This document shows, piece by piece, positions 12,465-20,137 of a DNA stretch of 21,875 nucleotides; the first letter of the stretch is position 1; the number at the start of each line of letters is the position of its first letter. The DNA comes from JBIQLO01 sp044464175 (lineage in GTDB: Bacteria; Planctomycetota; Phycisphaerae; Tepidisphaerales; Tepidisphaeraceae). The translations under genes and the position numbers were made by a program. The stretch spans positions 1 to 21,875 of the forward strand of contig JBIQLO010000048.1 of the NCBI GenBank assembly GCA_044464175.1, read 5' to 3'. The notes beneath the pieces are model-generated. The model was not told the origin of the DNA and ran no database searches. It saw only the letters and a program-made list of their open reading frames with translations.

Positions 12465-13391
12465 ATGCTCCTCACCCTCGGCCCCACCCCCGCCCTGCAA
12501 CGGACGATGGCCTTTGACCGCCTCACCCGCGACGCCGTCAATCGCGCCGCCCAGGTCCGCCAGGCCGCCAGCGGCAAATCGATCAATGTCGCCCGCGTCC
12601 TCCGTACCCTCGGCCATGCCACGCTGGCCACCGGGTTCCTCGGCGGCGACACCGGCCGCCAAATCCGCGCCGACCTTGACGCCGCCGCCATTGCCCATGA
12701 CTTCGTCGAAGTGGCGCCCCCCACGCGTCTCTGCATCACGCTCGTGGACCGATCGGATGCCACCGCCACCGAACTGGTCGAGGAAGCCGCCCCTCTCCCC
12801 GCCGCCGCCTACGATGCCCTGCTGGAGAAACTCAACGCCCTGCTCCCCCGCGCCACCCTGCTGATTCTCTGTGGCTCCCTCCCCCCCGGCGCTCCGCCCG
12901 ACTTCTACCGCCGCTGCCTCGAACAGGCCTCCGGAAAACAAGTGATTCTCGACACCCGCGGCGCGCCCCTGCTCCAGGCCCTGCCCGCCCGTCCCTTTCT
13001 GGTCAAACCCAACCGCCGCGAACTGGCCGACACCTTCAACATCGACCCCGCTGACGAATCGGCCATCCAGACCGCCATGCGCCAACTCATCCATCGCGGC
13101 GCGCAATGGGCCCTTGTCACCATGGGCGCTGCCGGCGCCCTCCTCACCGACGGCCGACAATTCTGGCGCCTCCACGTCCCCACCATCCGGCCCGTCAATC
13201 CCATCGGCTCCGGCGACGCCTTCGCCGCGGGCCTGGCCGCCGCCCTGAGCCAGGGCCAATCCGTCTCCGACGCCTGCCCCTTCGCCGCCGCCTGCGCCGC
13301 CGCCAACGCCCTGAGCGACCAGGCCGGCTTCCTCCACCCCGCCGACCTCTCCTCCCTCCAATCCCAATCCCATCTCGTGTCCCTGCCCTGA
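12465..13391 (+). CDS. PfkB-family hexose-phosphate kinase (1-phosphofructokinase / tagatose-6-phosphate kinase type)
   Basis: 308 residues. A cytosolic ribokinase-fold enzyme that would use ATP to phosphorylate a sugar phosphate such as fructose 1-phosphate or tagatose 6-phosphate. The N-terminal TLGPTPALQRT corresponds to the TxNPAxDxT block of the FruK/LacC subgroup. PfkB signature 1 is seen as SGKSINVARVLRTLG (36-50), with Ser where most members have Gly (GGKGxNVA). GSLPPG (137-142), KPNRREL (181-187) and signature 2 IGSGDAFAAGLAAAL (247-261) with catalytic D251 follow. It has no Shine-Dalgarno; TATCGT lies 8 nt before the ATG. No fruA or fruB transporter gene is adjacent, so the upstream sugar source is unclear. 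It is followed by the GH2 gene after 74 nt. Confidence 0.9.
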   Translation: MLLTLGPTPALQRTMAFDRLTRDAVNRAAQVRQAASGKSINVARVLRTLGHATLATGFLGGDTGRQIRADLDAAAIAHDFVEVAPPTRLCITLVDRSDATATELVEEAAPLPAAAYDALLEKLNALLPRATLLILCGSLPPGAPPDFYRRCLEQASGKQVILDTRGAPLLQALPARPFLVKPNRRELADTFNIDPADESAIQTAMRQLIHRGAQWALVTMGAAGALLTDGRQFWRLHVPTIRPVNPIGSGDAFAAGLAAALSQGQSVSDACPFAAACAAANALSDQAGFLHPADLSSLQSQSHLVSLP

Positions 13392-13429
13392 ATCGACTTC
13401 CTCCCATCCCACCCCTCCACTTTTGCCCC

Positions 13430-13459
13430 TTGCCCGATCCTTCCGCCCCCTTCTAGGAT
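13430..13459 (+). promoter_or_regulatory. Possible promoter of the GH2 gene (leaderless)
   Basis: TTGCCC (13430-13435), an 18-bp spacer and TAGGAT (13454-13459) are followed after GGCCCC by the ATG at 13466. Transcription would begin at or next to the start codon. AGGATGG could alternatively be read as a weak Shine-Dalgarno. Confidence 0.4.
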
Positions 13460-13465
13460 GGCCCC

Positions 13466-15346
13466 ATGCCGCGAAAACCCGCCCCGGAACAGACCTTCGG
13501 CTATCCCCGGCCGCTGTTGCAGCGCGACCACTGGACCTGCCTCAACGGCCCCTGGCAGTTCGCGCTGGATGATGATCGTCAATGGCGCACCCCCGACCAA
13601 ATCAAATGGAACAAGACGATCCAGGTCCCCTTCACCGTGGAAACGCCCGCCAGCGGCATCGGCGATGACAACTTTCATCCCAGCGTCTGGTACCGCCGCA
13701 CCTTCCAGGCGCCCCCGCGCTCCGAATCCCAGCGCCTGATCCTCCATTTCGAGGCCGTCGATGACCAGGCCGAGGCCTGGGTCAACGGCCGCCTCGCCTG
13801 CCGCCACGAAGGGGGCTATACCCCCTTTTGCGCGGACATCACCGACCTGCTCACCGATGCCAAAGAGCAGGAAATCACCCTCCACGCCGAGGATGATCCC
13901 TTCGACATGAACAAGCCGCGCGGCAAGCAGGACTGGCAGCGCAACCCCCACAGCATCTGGTATCCCCGCACGACCGGCATCTGGCAGACCGTCTGGCTGG
14001 AAGTCCGTCCCGGGACCCACATCGCCGATCTTCAGTGGACCAGCGATGTCCCCCATTGGCGCATCCGCCTCCAGGCGCATCTGGCCGGGCGGGTGCCGCT
14101 GGTGGAATTGCCGGCCGACAAGAAAAAGAATCAGGCCAGTGCGTTGCGCCTCCGCGTCCGCCTCTCGTTTCATGACAAAATTCTGGCCGAGGATGAATAC
14201 GCCATCACCAGCCCCCTGATCGACCGCCACATCGACCTGCCCGACGGCGGCATCGCCCGCGACATGGAATGGCACCCCGATCACCCCCACCTGATCGACG
14301 CTGAGCTGGACCTGCTCGACGCCGACGGCCGCCCGCTCGACCACATCCGCTCCTACACCGCCATGCGCTCGGTCGAGGCCCGCGGCGGCCAATTCCTGCT
14401 CAACGGCCTGCCCGTCACCCTCCACCTCGTGCTGGACCAGGGGTACTGGCCCGACACCGGCCTGACCGCGCCGGACGACCAGGCCCTCAAGCGCGACGTG
14501 GAGCTGATCAAACAGATGGGCTTCAACGGCGCGCGCCTCCACCAGAAGATCGAAAACCGCCGCTTCCTCTACTGGGCCGACCAACTGGGACTGATGATCT
14601 GGGGCGAGATGCCCAGCGCCTACGCCTTCAGCCCCCGCACCGCCGCCCGCGTCACGCGACAGTGGATCGAGGCGATCCAGCGCGACCGCAGCCACCCCTG
14701 CATCATCGTCTGGGTCCCCATCAACGAATCCTGGGGCGTCCCCGACCTGCCCGACTGCCCCGAGCAGCGCGACTTCATCCGCGCCCTCTACCACCTGACC
14801 CGTTCCATCGACCCCTCCCGCCCCATCAGCGGCAACGACGGCTGGATGATGGCCGAGACGGACCTGATCTGCATCCACGACTACCACCACGACCCCCGGA
14901 CCCTCCAACGCCGCTATCAGTCAAAAATCGGCCACGAGCACAAGCTGGTCCAGCGCCTGGCCCACCTTCAGCCGGCCGGCCGCCCCCTCTTCCTTGAGGG
15001 CTTCCACTTCCGTGGCCAGCCGCTGATCCTCAGCGAATTCGGCGGCATCGCCTTCGCCAAGGGGGGCGGAAGCTGGGGCTACTCCCGCGCCGATTCGGCC
15101 AAGGATCTGGAGGGGCGCTACGGACGGCTGCTGGTCGCCGTTCGATCCGCCCGCAACCTGGCCGGCTTCTGCTATACCCAGTTCACCGACACCTACCAGG
15201 AGGCCAATGGCCTGCTCAACATGGACCGCACCCCCAAGTTCCCCCTGGAGCAGATGGCCGTCGCCACCCGCGGCGCCCACTCGCCCGCCGAACGCCGCAT
15301 CGAGGCCCAGTGGCACAAACCACCCCCCCGGCCCCGTGACAAATAA
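13466..15346 (+). CDS. Glycoside hydrolase family 2 enzyme (beta-galactosidase / beta-glucuronidase type)
   Basis: 626 residues, a retaining GH2 glycosidase. The N-terminal jelly roll (about 15-185) has LNGPWQFALDDD, VPFTVETPASGIG, SVWYRRTF, AWVNGRLACRHEGGYTPF and TGIWQTVWLE. An Ig-like domain (to about 325) follows, then the TIM barrel: GFNGARLHQKIENRRFLYWADQLG, VWVPINESWG with the acid/base E421, and LILSEFGG with the likely nucleophile E524. No signal peptide is visible, so it is probably cytoplasmic and acts on imported oligosaccharides. The length is close to glucuronidase-type GH2 and shorter than LacZ; the C-terminal LacZ domain is absent. The sugar specificity cannot be fixed from sequence. 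It lies between the PfkB kinase and the PilZ gene on the same strand. Confidence 0.93.
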   Translation: MPRKPAPEQTFGYPRPLLQRDHWTCLNGPWQFALDDDRQWRTPDQIKWNKTIQVPFTVETPASGIGDDNFHPSVWYRRTFQAPPRSESQRLILHFEAVDDQAEAWVNGRLACRHEGGYTPFCADITDLLTDAKEQEITLHAEDDPFDMNKPRGKQDWQRNPHSIWYPRTTGIWQTVWLEVRPGTHIADLQWTSDVPHWRIRLQAHLAGRVPLVELPADKKKNQASALRLRVRLSFHDKILAEDEYAITSPLIDRHIDLPDGGIARDMEWHPDHPHLIDAELDLLDADGRPLDHIRSYTAMRSVEARGGQFLLNGLPVTLHLVLDQGYWPDTGLTAPDDQALKRDVELIKQMGFNGARLHQKIENRRFLYWADQLGLMIWGEMPSAYAFSPRTAARVTRQWIEAIQRDRSHPCIIVWVPINESWGVPDLPDCPEQRDFIRALYHLTRSIDPSRPISGNDGWMMAETDLICIHDYHHDPRTLQRRYQSKIGHEHKLVQRLAHLQPAGRPLFLEGFHFRGQPLILSEFGGIAFAKGGGSWGYSRADSAKDLEGRYGRLLVAVRSARNLAGFCYTQFTDTYQEANGLLNMDRTPKFPLEQMAVATRGAHSPAERRIEAQWHKPPPRPRDK

Positions 15347-15408
15347 AGCTCCCGCCCCTTTCATCCGATCTTCTTCAAAGACGCCCCCTGGGCGATCCGG
15401 ACCGACTC

Positions 15409-16185
15409 ATGATCGACGCCAATGCCTCCATTCTCCAGGATGCCATCCTCCGGAACGCTCCGATGGTCCTGTCCCTTCCTTCCGCCGGCATGCTCCGGCA
15501 CCACAAATCCCGCTTTCTTGAGGAATGGGATGATGGGTTCTGGGTCGAATCGGCCCCCCAGGATGCCAAGCTCGTCGAGGAACTGATCAACACCGGCCAG
15601 AGCTGCGGCATCTCCTTTCGCAGCGGACAGACCAAGGTGGTCTTTTCCACCCCCGCCCTGCGCCGCGAGCCGGCCTACCGCGTCAATTCGGAGCTGACCG
15701 TCGAGGCGGTGCTGATGAAGCGCCCCCAGCAGGTCAAAAAGGTGCAGCGCCGCGAGAACTACCGCGTCCATATCCCCATGGACAGCGGCTGGCTCAACGT
15801 CCGCATCTGGCGCATCGGCCAGAAAGTCGACCTCCGCGAGCGCCCCATGGACGCCCAGGAAATCCCCACCCAGGTGCGCGACCTGAGCATCACCGGCATC
15901 GGCGTCATCTTCAGCGGCGCCGACAACCAGCCGCCGCGCATCATCGCCGAGGAGCGGCTCCGCATCGAGCTGCGCCGGGAAGGGCAGGGGCTGCTGCTGG
16001 AGGGACGCATCTGCTACCCCACCGAACCCCCCACCCAGCCCACCGTCCGCGCCGGCATCCAGTTCGTCCATCTCAGCGACGGCATCGAGGGACGCCAGGT
16101 CCAGTCGCAACTGGCCCGGATCGTCAACGACCTGCAGCGAGAGGAAATCCGCCGCTACCGCCTGGGCCTGGATAAAAAACAGTAG
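15409..16185 (+). CDS. PilZ-domain (YcgR-like) cyclic-di-GMP receptor protein
   Basis: 258 residues in two parts. An N-terminal YcgR/flagellar-brake-like beta domain (about 15-105) is followed by a PilZ domain (about 110-235). Both nucleotide-binding motifs are visible: R114-R115-E-N-Y-R119 for the RxxxR element and D158-L-S-I-T-G163 for D/NxSxxG. Binding of cyclic di-GMP is therefore likely. In other bacteria such proteins slow flagellar rotation or control exopolysaccharide or pilus output. No flagellar gene is in the window, so its output here is unknown. A cyclic-di-GMP link to the nearby surface pseudopilins is speculative. It starts 62 nt after the GH2 stop with no clear Shine-Dalgarno and may be cotranscribed with that gene. 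Confidence 0.85.
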   Translation: MIDANASILQDAILRNAPMVLSLPSAGMLRHHKSRFLEEWDDGFWVESAPQDAKLVEELINTGQSCGISFRSGQTKVVFSTPALRREPAYRVNSELTVEAVLMKRPQQVKKVQRRENYRVHIPMDSGWLNVRIWRIGQKVDLRERPMDAQEIPTQVRDLSITGIGVIFSGADNQPPRIIAEERLRIELRREGQGLLLEGRICYPTEPPTQPTVRAGIQFVHLSDGIEGRQVQSQLARIVNDLQREEIRRYRLGLDKKQ

Positions 16186-16187
16186 CA

Positions 16188-16224
16188 CGGGTTTTTAACC
16201 CGCGCATGGATTGGAAATCCATGC
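16188..16224. repeat. Two adjacent hairpins between convergent genes
   Basis: CGGGTT-TTT-AACCCG (16188-16202) is followed directly by GCATGGATT-GGA-AATCCATGC (16204-16224), both perfect. They begin 3 nt after the PilZ stop. The second resembles the GCATGGC hairpin at 431-448. They could form a bidirectional 3' end for the PilZ and EIIA genes, or be a dispersed intergenic element. The remaining 59 nt to 16283 hold nothing recognisable. Confidence 0.6.
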
Positions 16225-16283
16225 CACCTTCAAATTGCCCCCCGTTTATCTTTGACTTGCCTTGAATTGGGGATTTTCGCGCC

Positions 16284-16745
16284 CTACATCGCGCTGTCCT
16301 GCTTGACGATGATTTCGAACAGCGTCTGCGGGTCCGTCGCTTCGGCCAGCGCGTGGCGGAATTTGTCGATCGTCATCAGCCGGCTGATGCGCGCCAGGGC
16401 GTGGATGTGCAGCCCCGTCTTGTCCGGCGGGCTGGCCAGCAGCCAGATCAGCGTCACCGGACGCCCGTCGATCGACTGAAAGTCGATCGGCGTCGCCGCC
16501 TTCCCCACCGCCATCACCAGGTGATCCAGCCCGGTGCATTTGCCGTGGGGGATCGCCAGCCCGTTGCCGATGCCGGTGGTCCGGGTCGTCTCGCGCTCCA
16601 GCACCGCATCCAGCACCTTGCGCGCGTCAAGAATCTCCTTCTGCTCGGCCAGCAGCCCCACCAGCTCGCCAATCGCATCGTTCTTGGTCTTTGCCGCCAG
16701 CGGCGCTTTGATGTTCTGGGGTTTAAGAATGTCGGTCAAACGCAT
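16284..16745 (-). CDS. PTS EIIA-type protein (PtsN / fructose-mannitol class)
   Basis: 153 residues, one complete EIIA (PTS_EIIA_2) domain. RTTGIGNGLAIPHGK contains the phosphorylatable H67, and the second conserved His region is LHIHALARIS. The family receives phosphate from HPr; members act either in fructose/mannitol uptake or, as PtsN, in regulation tied to nitrogen and potassium. No EIIB, EIIC, HPr or EI gene is adjacent, so a regulatory PtsN-like role is more likely than transport, and the neighbouring glutamate dehydrogenase fits a nitrogen link. The ATG at 16745 lacks a good Shine-Dalgarno. A plausible promoter lies at 16773-16801. Confidence 0.9.
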   Translation of the reverse strand: MRLTDILKPQNIKAPLAAKTKNDAIGELVGLLAEQKEILDARKVLDAVLERETTRTTGIGNGLAIPHGKCTGLDHLVMAVGKAATPIDFQSIDGRPVTLIWLLASPPDKTGLHIHALARISRLMTIDKFRHALAEATDPQTLFEIIVKQDSAM

Positions 16746-16772
16746 GGGCAGTTCACTTATGGCAAAGTCAAA

Positions 16773-16801
16773 ATCCTATACCTGCGCGGCGGGATTTGCA
16801 A
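16773..16801 (-). promoter_or_regulatory. Predicted promoter of the EIIA gene
   Basis: On the minus strand TTGCAA (16801-16796), a 17-bp spacer and TAGGAT (16778-16773) lie 27 nt before the ATG. The -35 overlaps an imperfect palindrome (16791-16812, GGGAT...ATCCC arms) that could bind a regulator. Confidence 0.5.
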
Positions 16802-16837
16802 TTTGCGATCCCCGGGCCCCAATCCCCCGCCCCCGCC

Positions 16838-18085
16838 TCACACCCGCCCGCGCGCCCGCATCGCCTGGGCGACGCGCTCGACCGCGACCATATAGGCCGC
16901 CTCCCGGTGCGTGACCTTCTGCTTCTGATACACATCGTGCACCGCCCGCCAGGCCGCGGTCATCTTCCGGTCCAGCCGCTGGTGCACCTCGCACTCATCC
17001 CAGTAGTACATGCTTGCGTTCTGCACCATCTCAAAGTACGAGACCGTCACGCCCCCGGCGTTGGCCAGGAAGTCGGGCAGCACATAGACCCCGTTGGCCG
17101 TCAGGATCCGGTCCGCCTCCGGCGTGGTCGGCCCGTTGGCCAGCTCCACCATGATCTTCGCCTTCACGCGCGGGGCGTTCTCGGCGGTCACCACCTCCTC
17201 CAAAGCCGCCGGGCAGAGTACATCCACCTTCATCTCCAGCACTTCGTCGTTGGACAAAGGCTTGGCGCCGGGGAAGCCGGCCACCGACCCGGTCCGCTCC
17301 TTGTGCTTCTGCAGCGCCTGCGGGTCCAGCCCCTCCAGGTTCCGCACGCCGCCCCGGCTGTCCGTGACGGCCACGACCTTGCATCCCAGCAGCTCCACCG
17401 CCAGCTTGGCGAAGTAGTACCCGGCATTGCCGTAGCCCTGAATGGCCACCGTCGCGTTCTCCAGGTTGATCCCCAGTTCCTTGGCGGTTTCGCGCACGGT
17501 GTAAAGCCCGCCGCGGGCCGTCGCGTCGCCGCGCCCCGCCGAGCCGCCCAGGTTCAGCGGCTTGCCGGTGATGACGCCGAACTGGTTCCGCCCGCACAGC
17601 TTCGAGTACTCATCCACCATCCACGCCATGATTTGCGGGTTGGTGTAAACATCCGGCGCCGGCACGTCGGTGTCGGGCCCGAGAATGCGCCACACCGCCT
17701 GGATGTAGCCGCGGCTGAGGCGCTCCAGCTCCCCGGGCGAGAGGTCGCGCGGGTTGCAGATGATCCCCCCCTTGCCTCCGCCCAGCGGCAGATCCAGCAG
17801 GGCGCATTTCCAGGTCATCCACGCCGCCAGGGCGCGCACCGTATCGACCGTCTCGGCCGGGTGGAAGCGAATGCCCCCCTTGGTCGGCCCCCGGGCGTCG
17901 TTGTACTGAACGCGGAATCCCTTAAAGACGCGCATGGCGCCGTCGTCCATCCGCACGGGAATGGACACGTGCAGCTCGCGCATCGGCTCGCGGAGGATCG
18001 CGTGGATGGAAGGATCAAGGTTCAGCAGCCGGGCGCAATCGTCAAGCTGCCGCTGTGCCATATGGAACGGATTTTCGGAAACCAT
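16838..18085 (-). CDS. gdhA: Glutamate dehydrogenase (Glu/Leu/Phe/Val dehydrogenase family)
   Basis: 415 residues, the usual size of the hexameric 45-48 kDa class. It interconverts glutamate with 2-oxoglutarate plus ammonium in the cytosol. The catalytic lysines are all visible: K69 in GPTKGGIRFHP, K93 in MTWKCALLDLP and K105 in LGGGKGGI. D145 in VPAPDVYT is the proton-transfer Asp. The cofactor site is VAIQGYGNAGYYFA (213-226), with D242 after beta-2 in AVTDSRGG, which would suit NAD. The chosen ATG at 18085 is 6 nt from a TAATAT -10 box with no Shine-Dalgarno, suggesting a leaderless message. Together with gltB at the right end of the window it makes this a nitrogen-assimilation neighbourhood. 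Leucine or phenylalanine as substrate cannot be excluded, but PTKGGIRFHP favours glutamate. Confidence 0.94.
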   Translation of the reverse strand: MVSENPFHMAQRQLDDCARLLNLDPSIHAILREPMRELHVSIPVRMDDGAMRVFKGFRVQYNDARGPTKGGIRFHPAETVDTVRALAAWMTWKCALLDLPLGGGKGGIICNPRDLSPGELERLSRGYIQAVWRILGPDTDVPAPDVYTNPQIMAWMVDEYSKLCGRNQFGVITGKPLNLGGSAGRGDATARGGLYTVRETAKELGINLENATVAIQGYGNAGYYFAKLAVELLGCKVVAVTDSRGGVRNLEGLDPQALQKHKERTGSVAGFPGAKPLSNDEVLEMKVDVLCPAALEEVVTAENAPRVKAKIMVELANGPTTPEADRILTANGVYVLPDFLANAGGVTVSYFEMVQNASMYYWDECEVHQRLDRKMTAAWRAVHDVYQKQKVTHREAAYMVAVERVAQAMRARGRV

Positions 18086-18091
18086 GGAACG

Positions 18092-18119
18092 ATATTACGG
18101 CCCCGAATCCGGCGGACAA
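18092..18119 (-). promoter_or_regulatory. Predicted leaderless promoter of gdhA
   Basis: On the minus strand TTGTCC (18119-18114), a 16-bp spacer and TAATAT (18097-18092) are followed after 6 nt by the ATG. The expected start site falls on the initiation codon. Confidence 0.55.
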
Positions 18120-18199
18120 TAGAACCGGTGCGGATGCGGCATTTTTTCTCAAGCGGACTCCGCCATTTTCCCCGCCCTCGCTTCACCCCCCCTCGCCCC

Positions 18200-18916
18200 C
18201 TACAACAGGGCGGCCGCATCCTCATCCAGCAGCCAGGTCAGCCCCCCGGACACCGGGTGAATCAACTGGATCGGCAGCCGCGCCGGATCGCGCGCCCCCT
18301 GCAGCACCGCCTGCAGCGGCTGGGCCTTGGCCGCGCCGCTGACCAGGATCACCACGGCCTTCGAGCGGTTGAGAAACGCCCCGGTCATCGTCAGCCGCCA
18401 GGCGTTGAGCTTGGGCACCTGATTGGCCACGCAGCGCCGATCTTCAACTTTCAGCGCCGCCGTCTGCGGAAAAAGCGAGGCGGTGTGCCCATCCTCCCCC
18501 ATCCCCAGCAGCGTCAGGTCCGGCCCGGCATCGTCGGGAAAATGCCGCAGCAGCAGCTGGTCGTATTCACCCGCCGCCGCCTCCGGCTCCAGCTCGCCGC
18601 GCATACGATGCACCTGCTCCGCCGGAATCGGCACGCTCGAAAGCAGCGCCTCGCGGGCCATGCGGTAGTTGCTGTCGGCGTGATCCGGCGGCACGCACCG
18701 TTCATCCCCGAAATAGACGCTCGTCTTCTCCCAGGCGATGTGCTTCGGGCGGGCGGCCAATTCCTGGTACAGCGCCCTGGGCGTGGAGCCGCCGGAAAGC
18801 ACCAGCGAAAAACGCCCCCGCCGTGAAATCGCGTGGTTGGCCGCCTCGATCACGCGGGCAGCCCCTTCCACGGCGATCGCCGCCGCCGACTCGAGAATCT
18901 CCAGGGAAGGGGTCAC
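18200..18916 (-). CDS. pgl: 6-phosphogluconolactonase
   Basis: 238 residues of the DevB/NagB-fold type. It hydrolyses 6-phosphogluconolactone to 6-phosphogluconate, the second step of the oxidative pentose phosphate pathway. Motifs: SLVLSGGSTPRALYQEL (about 37-53), VYFGDERCVPPDHADSNYRMA, LTLLGMGEDGHTASLFP with the catalytic-site His, and RLTMTGAFLNRS. It starts with GTG overlapping the stop of the preceding gene (GTGA), and GGAGGAT lies 6 nt upstream, so translational coupling is likely. No zwf or gnd is in the window. The C-terminus (LDEDAAALL) is complete. Glucosamine-6-phosphate deaminase is a distant relative but lacks this GMGEDGHTASLFP pattern, so the assignment is firm. Confidence 0.95.
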   Translation of the reverse strand: MTPSLEILESAAAIAVEGAARVIEAANHAISRRGRFSLVLSGGSTPRALYQELAARPKHIAWEKTSVYFGDERCVPPDHADSNYRMAREALLSSVPIPAEQVHRMRGELEPEAAAGEYDQLLLRHFPDDAGPDLTLLGMGEDGHTASLFPQTAALKVEDRRCVANQVPKLNAWRLTMTGAFLNRSKAVVILVSGAAKAQPLQAVLQGARDPARLPIQLIHPVSGGLTWLLDEDAAALL

Positions 18917-19716
18917 GCTTCATCCTCCACGGGGTTTTCCAGCCGCCCGATCGTCTCGATTTCGACGGCGATCCGGTCCCCCGCCTTCAGAAAGACCGGC
19001 GGCGTGCGGGCAAAGCCCACCCCCTGCGGCGTGCCGGTGAGGATCACGCTGCCGGCGCGCAGCGTCATGGTGCTGCTGAGCGACTCGATCAGCGCCGGCA
19101 CGTCGAAGATCATGTCCGCGGTGGTCAGGTCCTGCATCGTCCGCCCGTTGAGCTCCGCCCGGATCGCCAGGCGGTTGGGCTCGGGAATTTCATCCGCCGT
19201 GACGATCGCCGGCCCCAGCGGACAGAAGGTGTCGAAGGATTTGCCCCGCGCAAACTGCCCGCCCCCCAGGTCCCGGTCGCGCTGCCAGTCCCGCGCTGAG
19301 ACGTCATTGGCGCAGGTATACCCCAGCACATACTCCAGCGCCCGCCCGCGCGGGATGTTCCTGGCATCCCTGCCCATGACCACCGCCAGTTCCGCCTCGT
19401 AATCCACCTGCCGGCTGAGCCGGGGAACGCGGATCGGGTCGCCCGGATTGGCCAGCGAATTGCTCGCCTTGATGAAGAGCATCGGATTTTTCGGAATGGC
19501 CGAGCCGCTCTCCTTGGCGTGTTCGCGGTAGTTCAATCCGATGCACAGGATGTCCGTGGGAACGATCGGCGCCAGCAGCTTGGCGATCGTGCGCTTCTCC
19601 CCCGTCACGCGCCATTGCGCCGTCAGCGAGCCGTCGATGCGATAGGCGGTCCGGGAATCGATGGATTGGCCGAGATGGACTTGGTTCTGTTCGTCGAGAA
19701 AGCGGATAAGGCGCAT
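18913..19716 (-). CDS. Fumarylacetoacetate hydrolase (FAH)-family protein
   Basis: 267 residues with one FAH catalytic domain preceded by a short N-terminal domain. Divalent-metal ligands are visible as E107 and E109 in DYEAELAVVMG and D138 in CANDVSARD. CIGLNYREHAKES, PMLFIKASNSL and GSVILTGTPQGVGFARTPP are family blocks. Members hydrolyse or isomerise 2-oxoacids in aromatic catabolism (HpaG, acylpyruvase) or decarboxylate oxaloacetate; the substrate here is unknown. It overlaps pgl by 4 nt (GTGA) and follows acyP after 44 nt, so the three probably form one transcript. An acylpyruvase or oxaloacetate decarboxylase role (as in FAHD1) would be a housekeeping alternative to aromatic degradation, for which no other gene is seen. 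Confidence 0.92.
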   Translation of the reverse strand: MRLIRFLDEQNQVHLGQSIDSRTAYRIDGSLTAQWRVTGEKRTIAKLLAPIVPTDILCIGLNYREHAKESGSAIPKNPMLFIKASNSLANPGDPIRVPRLSRQVDYEAELAVVMGRDARNIPRGRALEYVLGYTCANDVSARDWQRDRDLGGGQFARGKSFDTFCPLGPAIVTADEIPEPNRLAIRAELNGRTMQDLTTADMIFDVPALIESLSSTMTLRAGSVILTGTPQGVGFARTPPVFLKAGDRIAVEIETIGRLENPVEDEA

Positions 19717-19760
19717 GGCTGGGCTTTGGCAAGAGGCGGTACGGACGCTGCGACCGCAAA

Positions 19761-20033
19761 TCAGTGGCGGATGGAAAACTGGTTGAATTCCCCGGTGGCC
19801 GGATCCACGACCTGATCCATCTGTTTGATGAAGCCGTTCATGCGCTCGCGGATCGATTGAACCAGCTCATCCACCTGGGCATCCGGCCCCTCCACCACCA
19901 GCTCGACCCGCCCGTCGGGCAGGTTGCGGACATATCCATCGACAGCATACTGAAGGGCCAGGTTGTGAACGGTACACCGGAACCCGACCCCCTGCACCCG
20001 ACCACTGAAATAACAGGTCTTGCGATGCGTCAT
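19761..20033 (-). CDS. acyP: Acylphosphatase
   Basis: 90 residues, a complete small cytosolic acylphosphatase that hydrolyses acyl phosphates. Signature 1, SGRVQGVGFR, has the phosphate-binding loop and catalytic R19. Signature 2, GYVRNLPDGRVELVVEG, has the catalytic N37. The N-terminus is compact and the ATG at 20033 is preceded by GAGG at 7 nt. It appears to be the first gene of the acyP - FAH - pgl run, driven by the promoter at 20099-20127. The downstream genes are sugar and oxoacid enzymes, but acylphosphatase is small and often positioned arbitrarily, so no pathway link is claimed. Confidence 0.95.
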   Translation of the reverse strand: MTHRKTCYFSGRVQGVGFRCTVHNLALQYAVDGYVRNLPDGRVELVVEGPDAQVDELVQSIRERMNGFIKQMDQVVDPATGEFNQFSIRH

Positions 20034-20098
20034 ACATCGTCCTCATCGGCAAAAGGTCGCCCCATCAATGGATCACATTCCCTCCCTTCGTGACTGTT

Positions 20099-20127
20099 AG
20101 ATTAGCGAACGGCGTGCCGCTTGCCAA
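20099..20127 (-). promoter_or_regulatory. Predicted promoter of the acyP-FAH-pgl run
   Basis: On the minus strand TTGGCA (20127-20122), a 17-bp spacer and TAATCT (20104-20099) lie 65 nt before acyP. The -35 matches consensus at five of six positions and the -10 at three of six. Confidence 0.5.
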
Positions 20128-20137
20128 GGGAAATTCC

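Noticed and set aside
12905..14908. 667-codon open frame on the minus strand
   Set aside because: It is antisense to the well-supported PfkB kinase and GH2 genes, has low-complexity Gly/Ala/Val/Asp composition, and is a by-product of high GC3 codon use.
18120..18199. Possible terminator of pgl (GCGGA-CT-CCGC with a nearby T run)
   Set aside because: The T-rich run lies on the + strand, whereas pgl is read on the minus strand, where it is an A run; the stem is only 4-5 bp.
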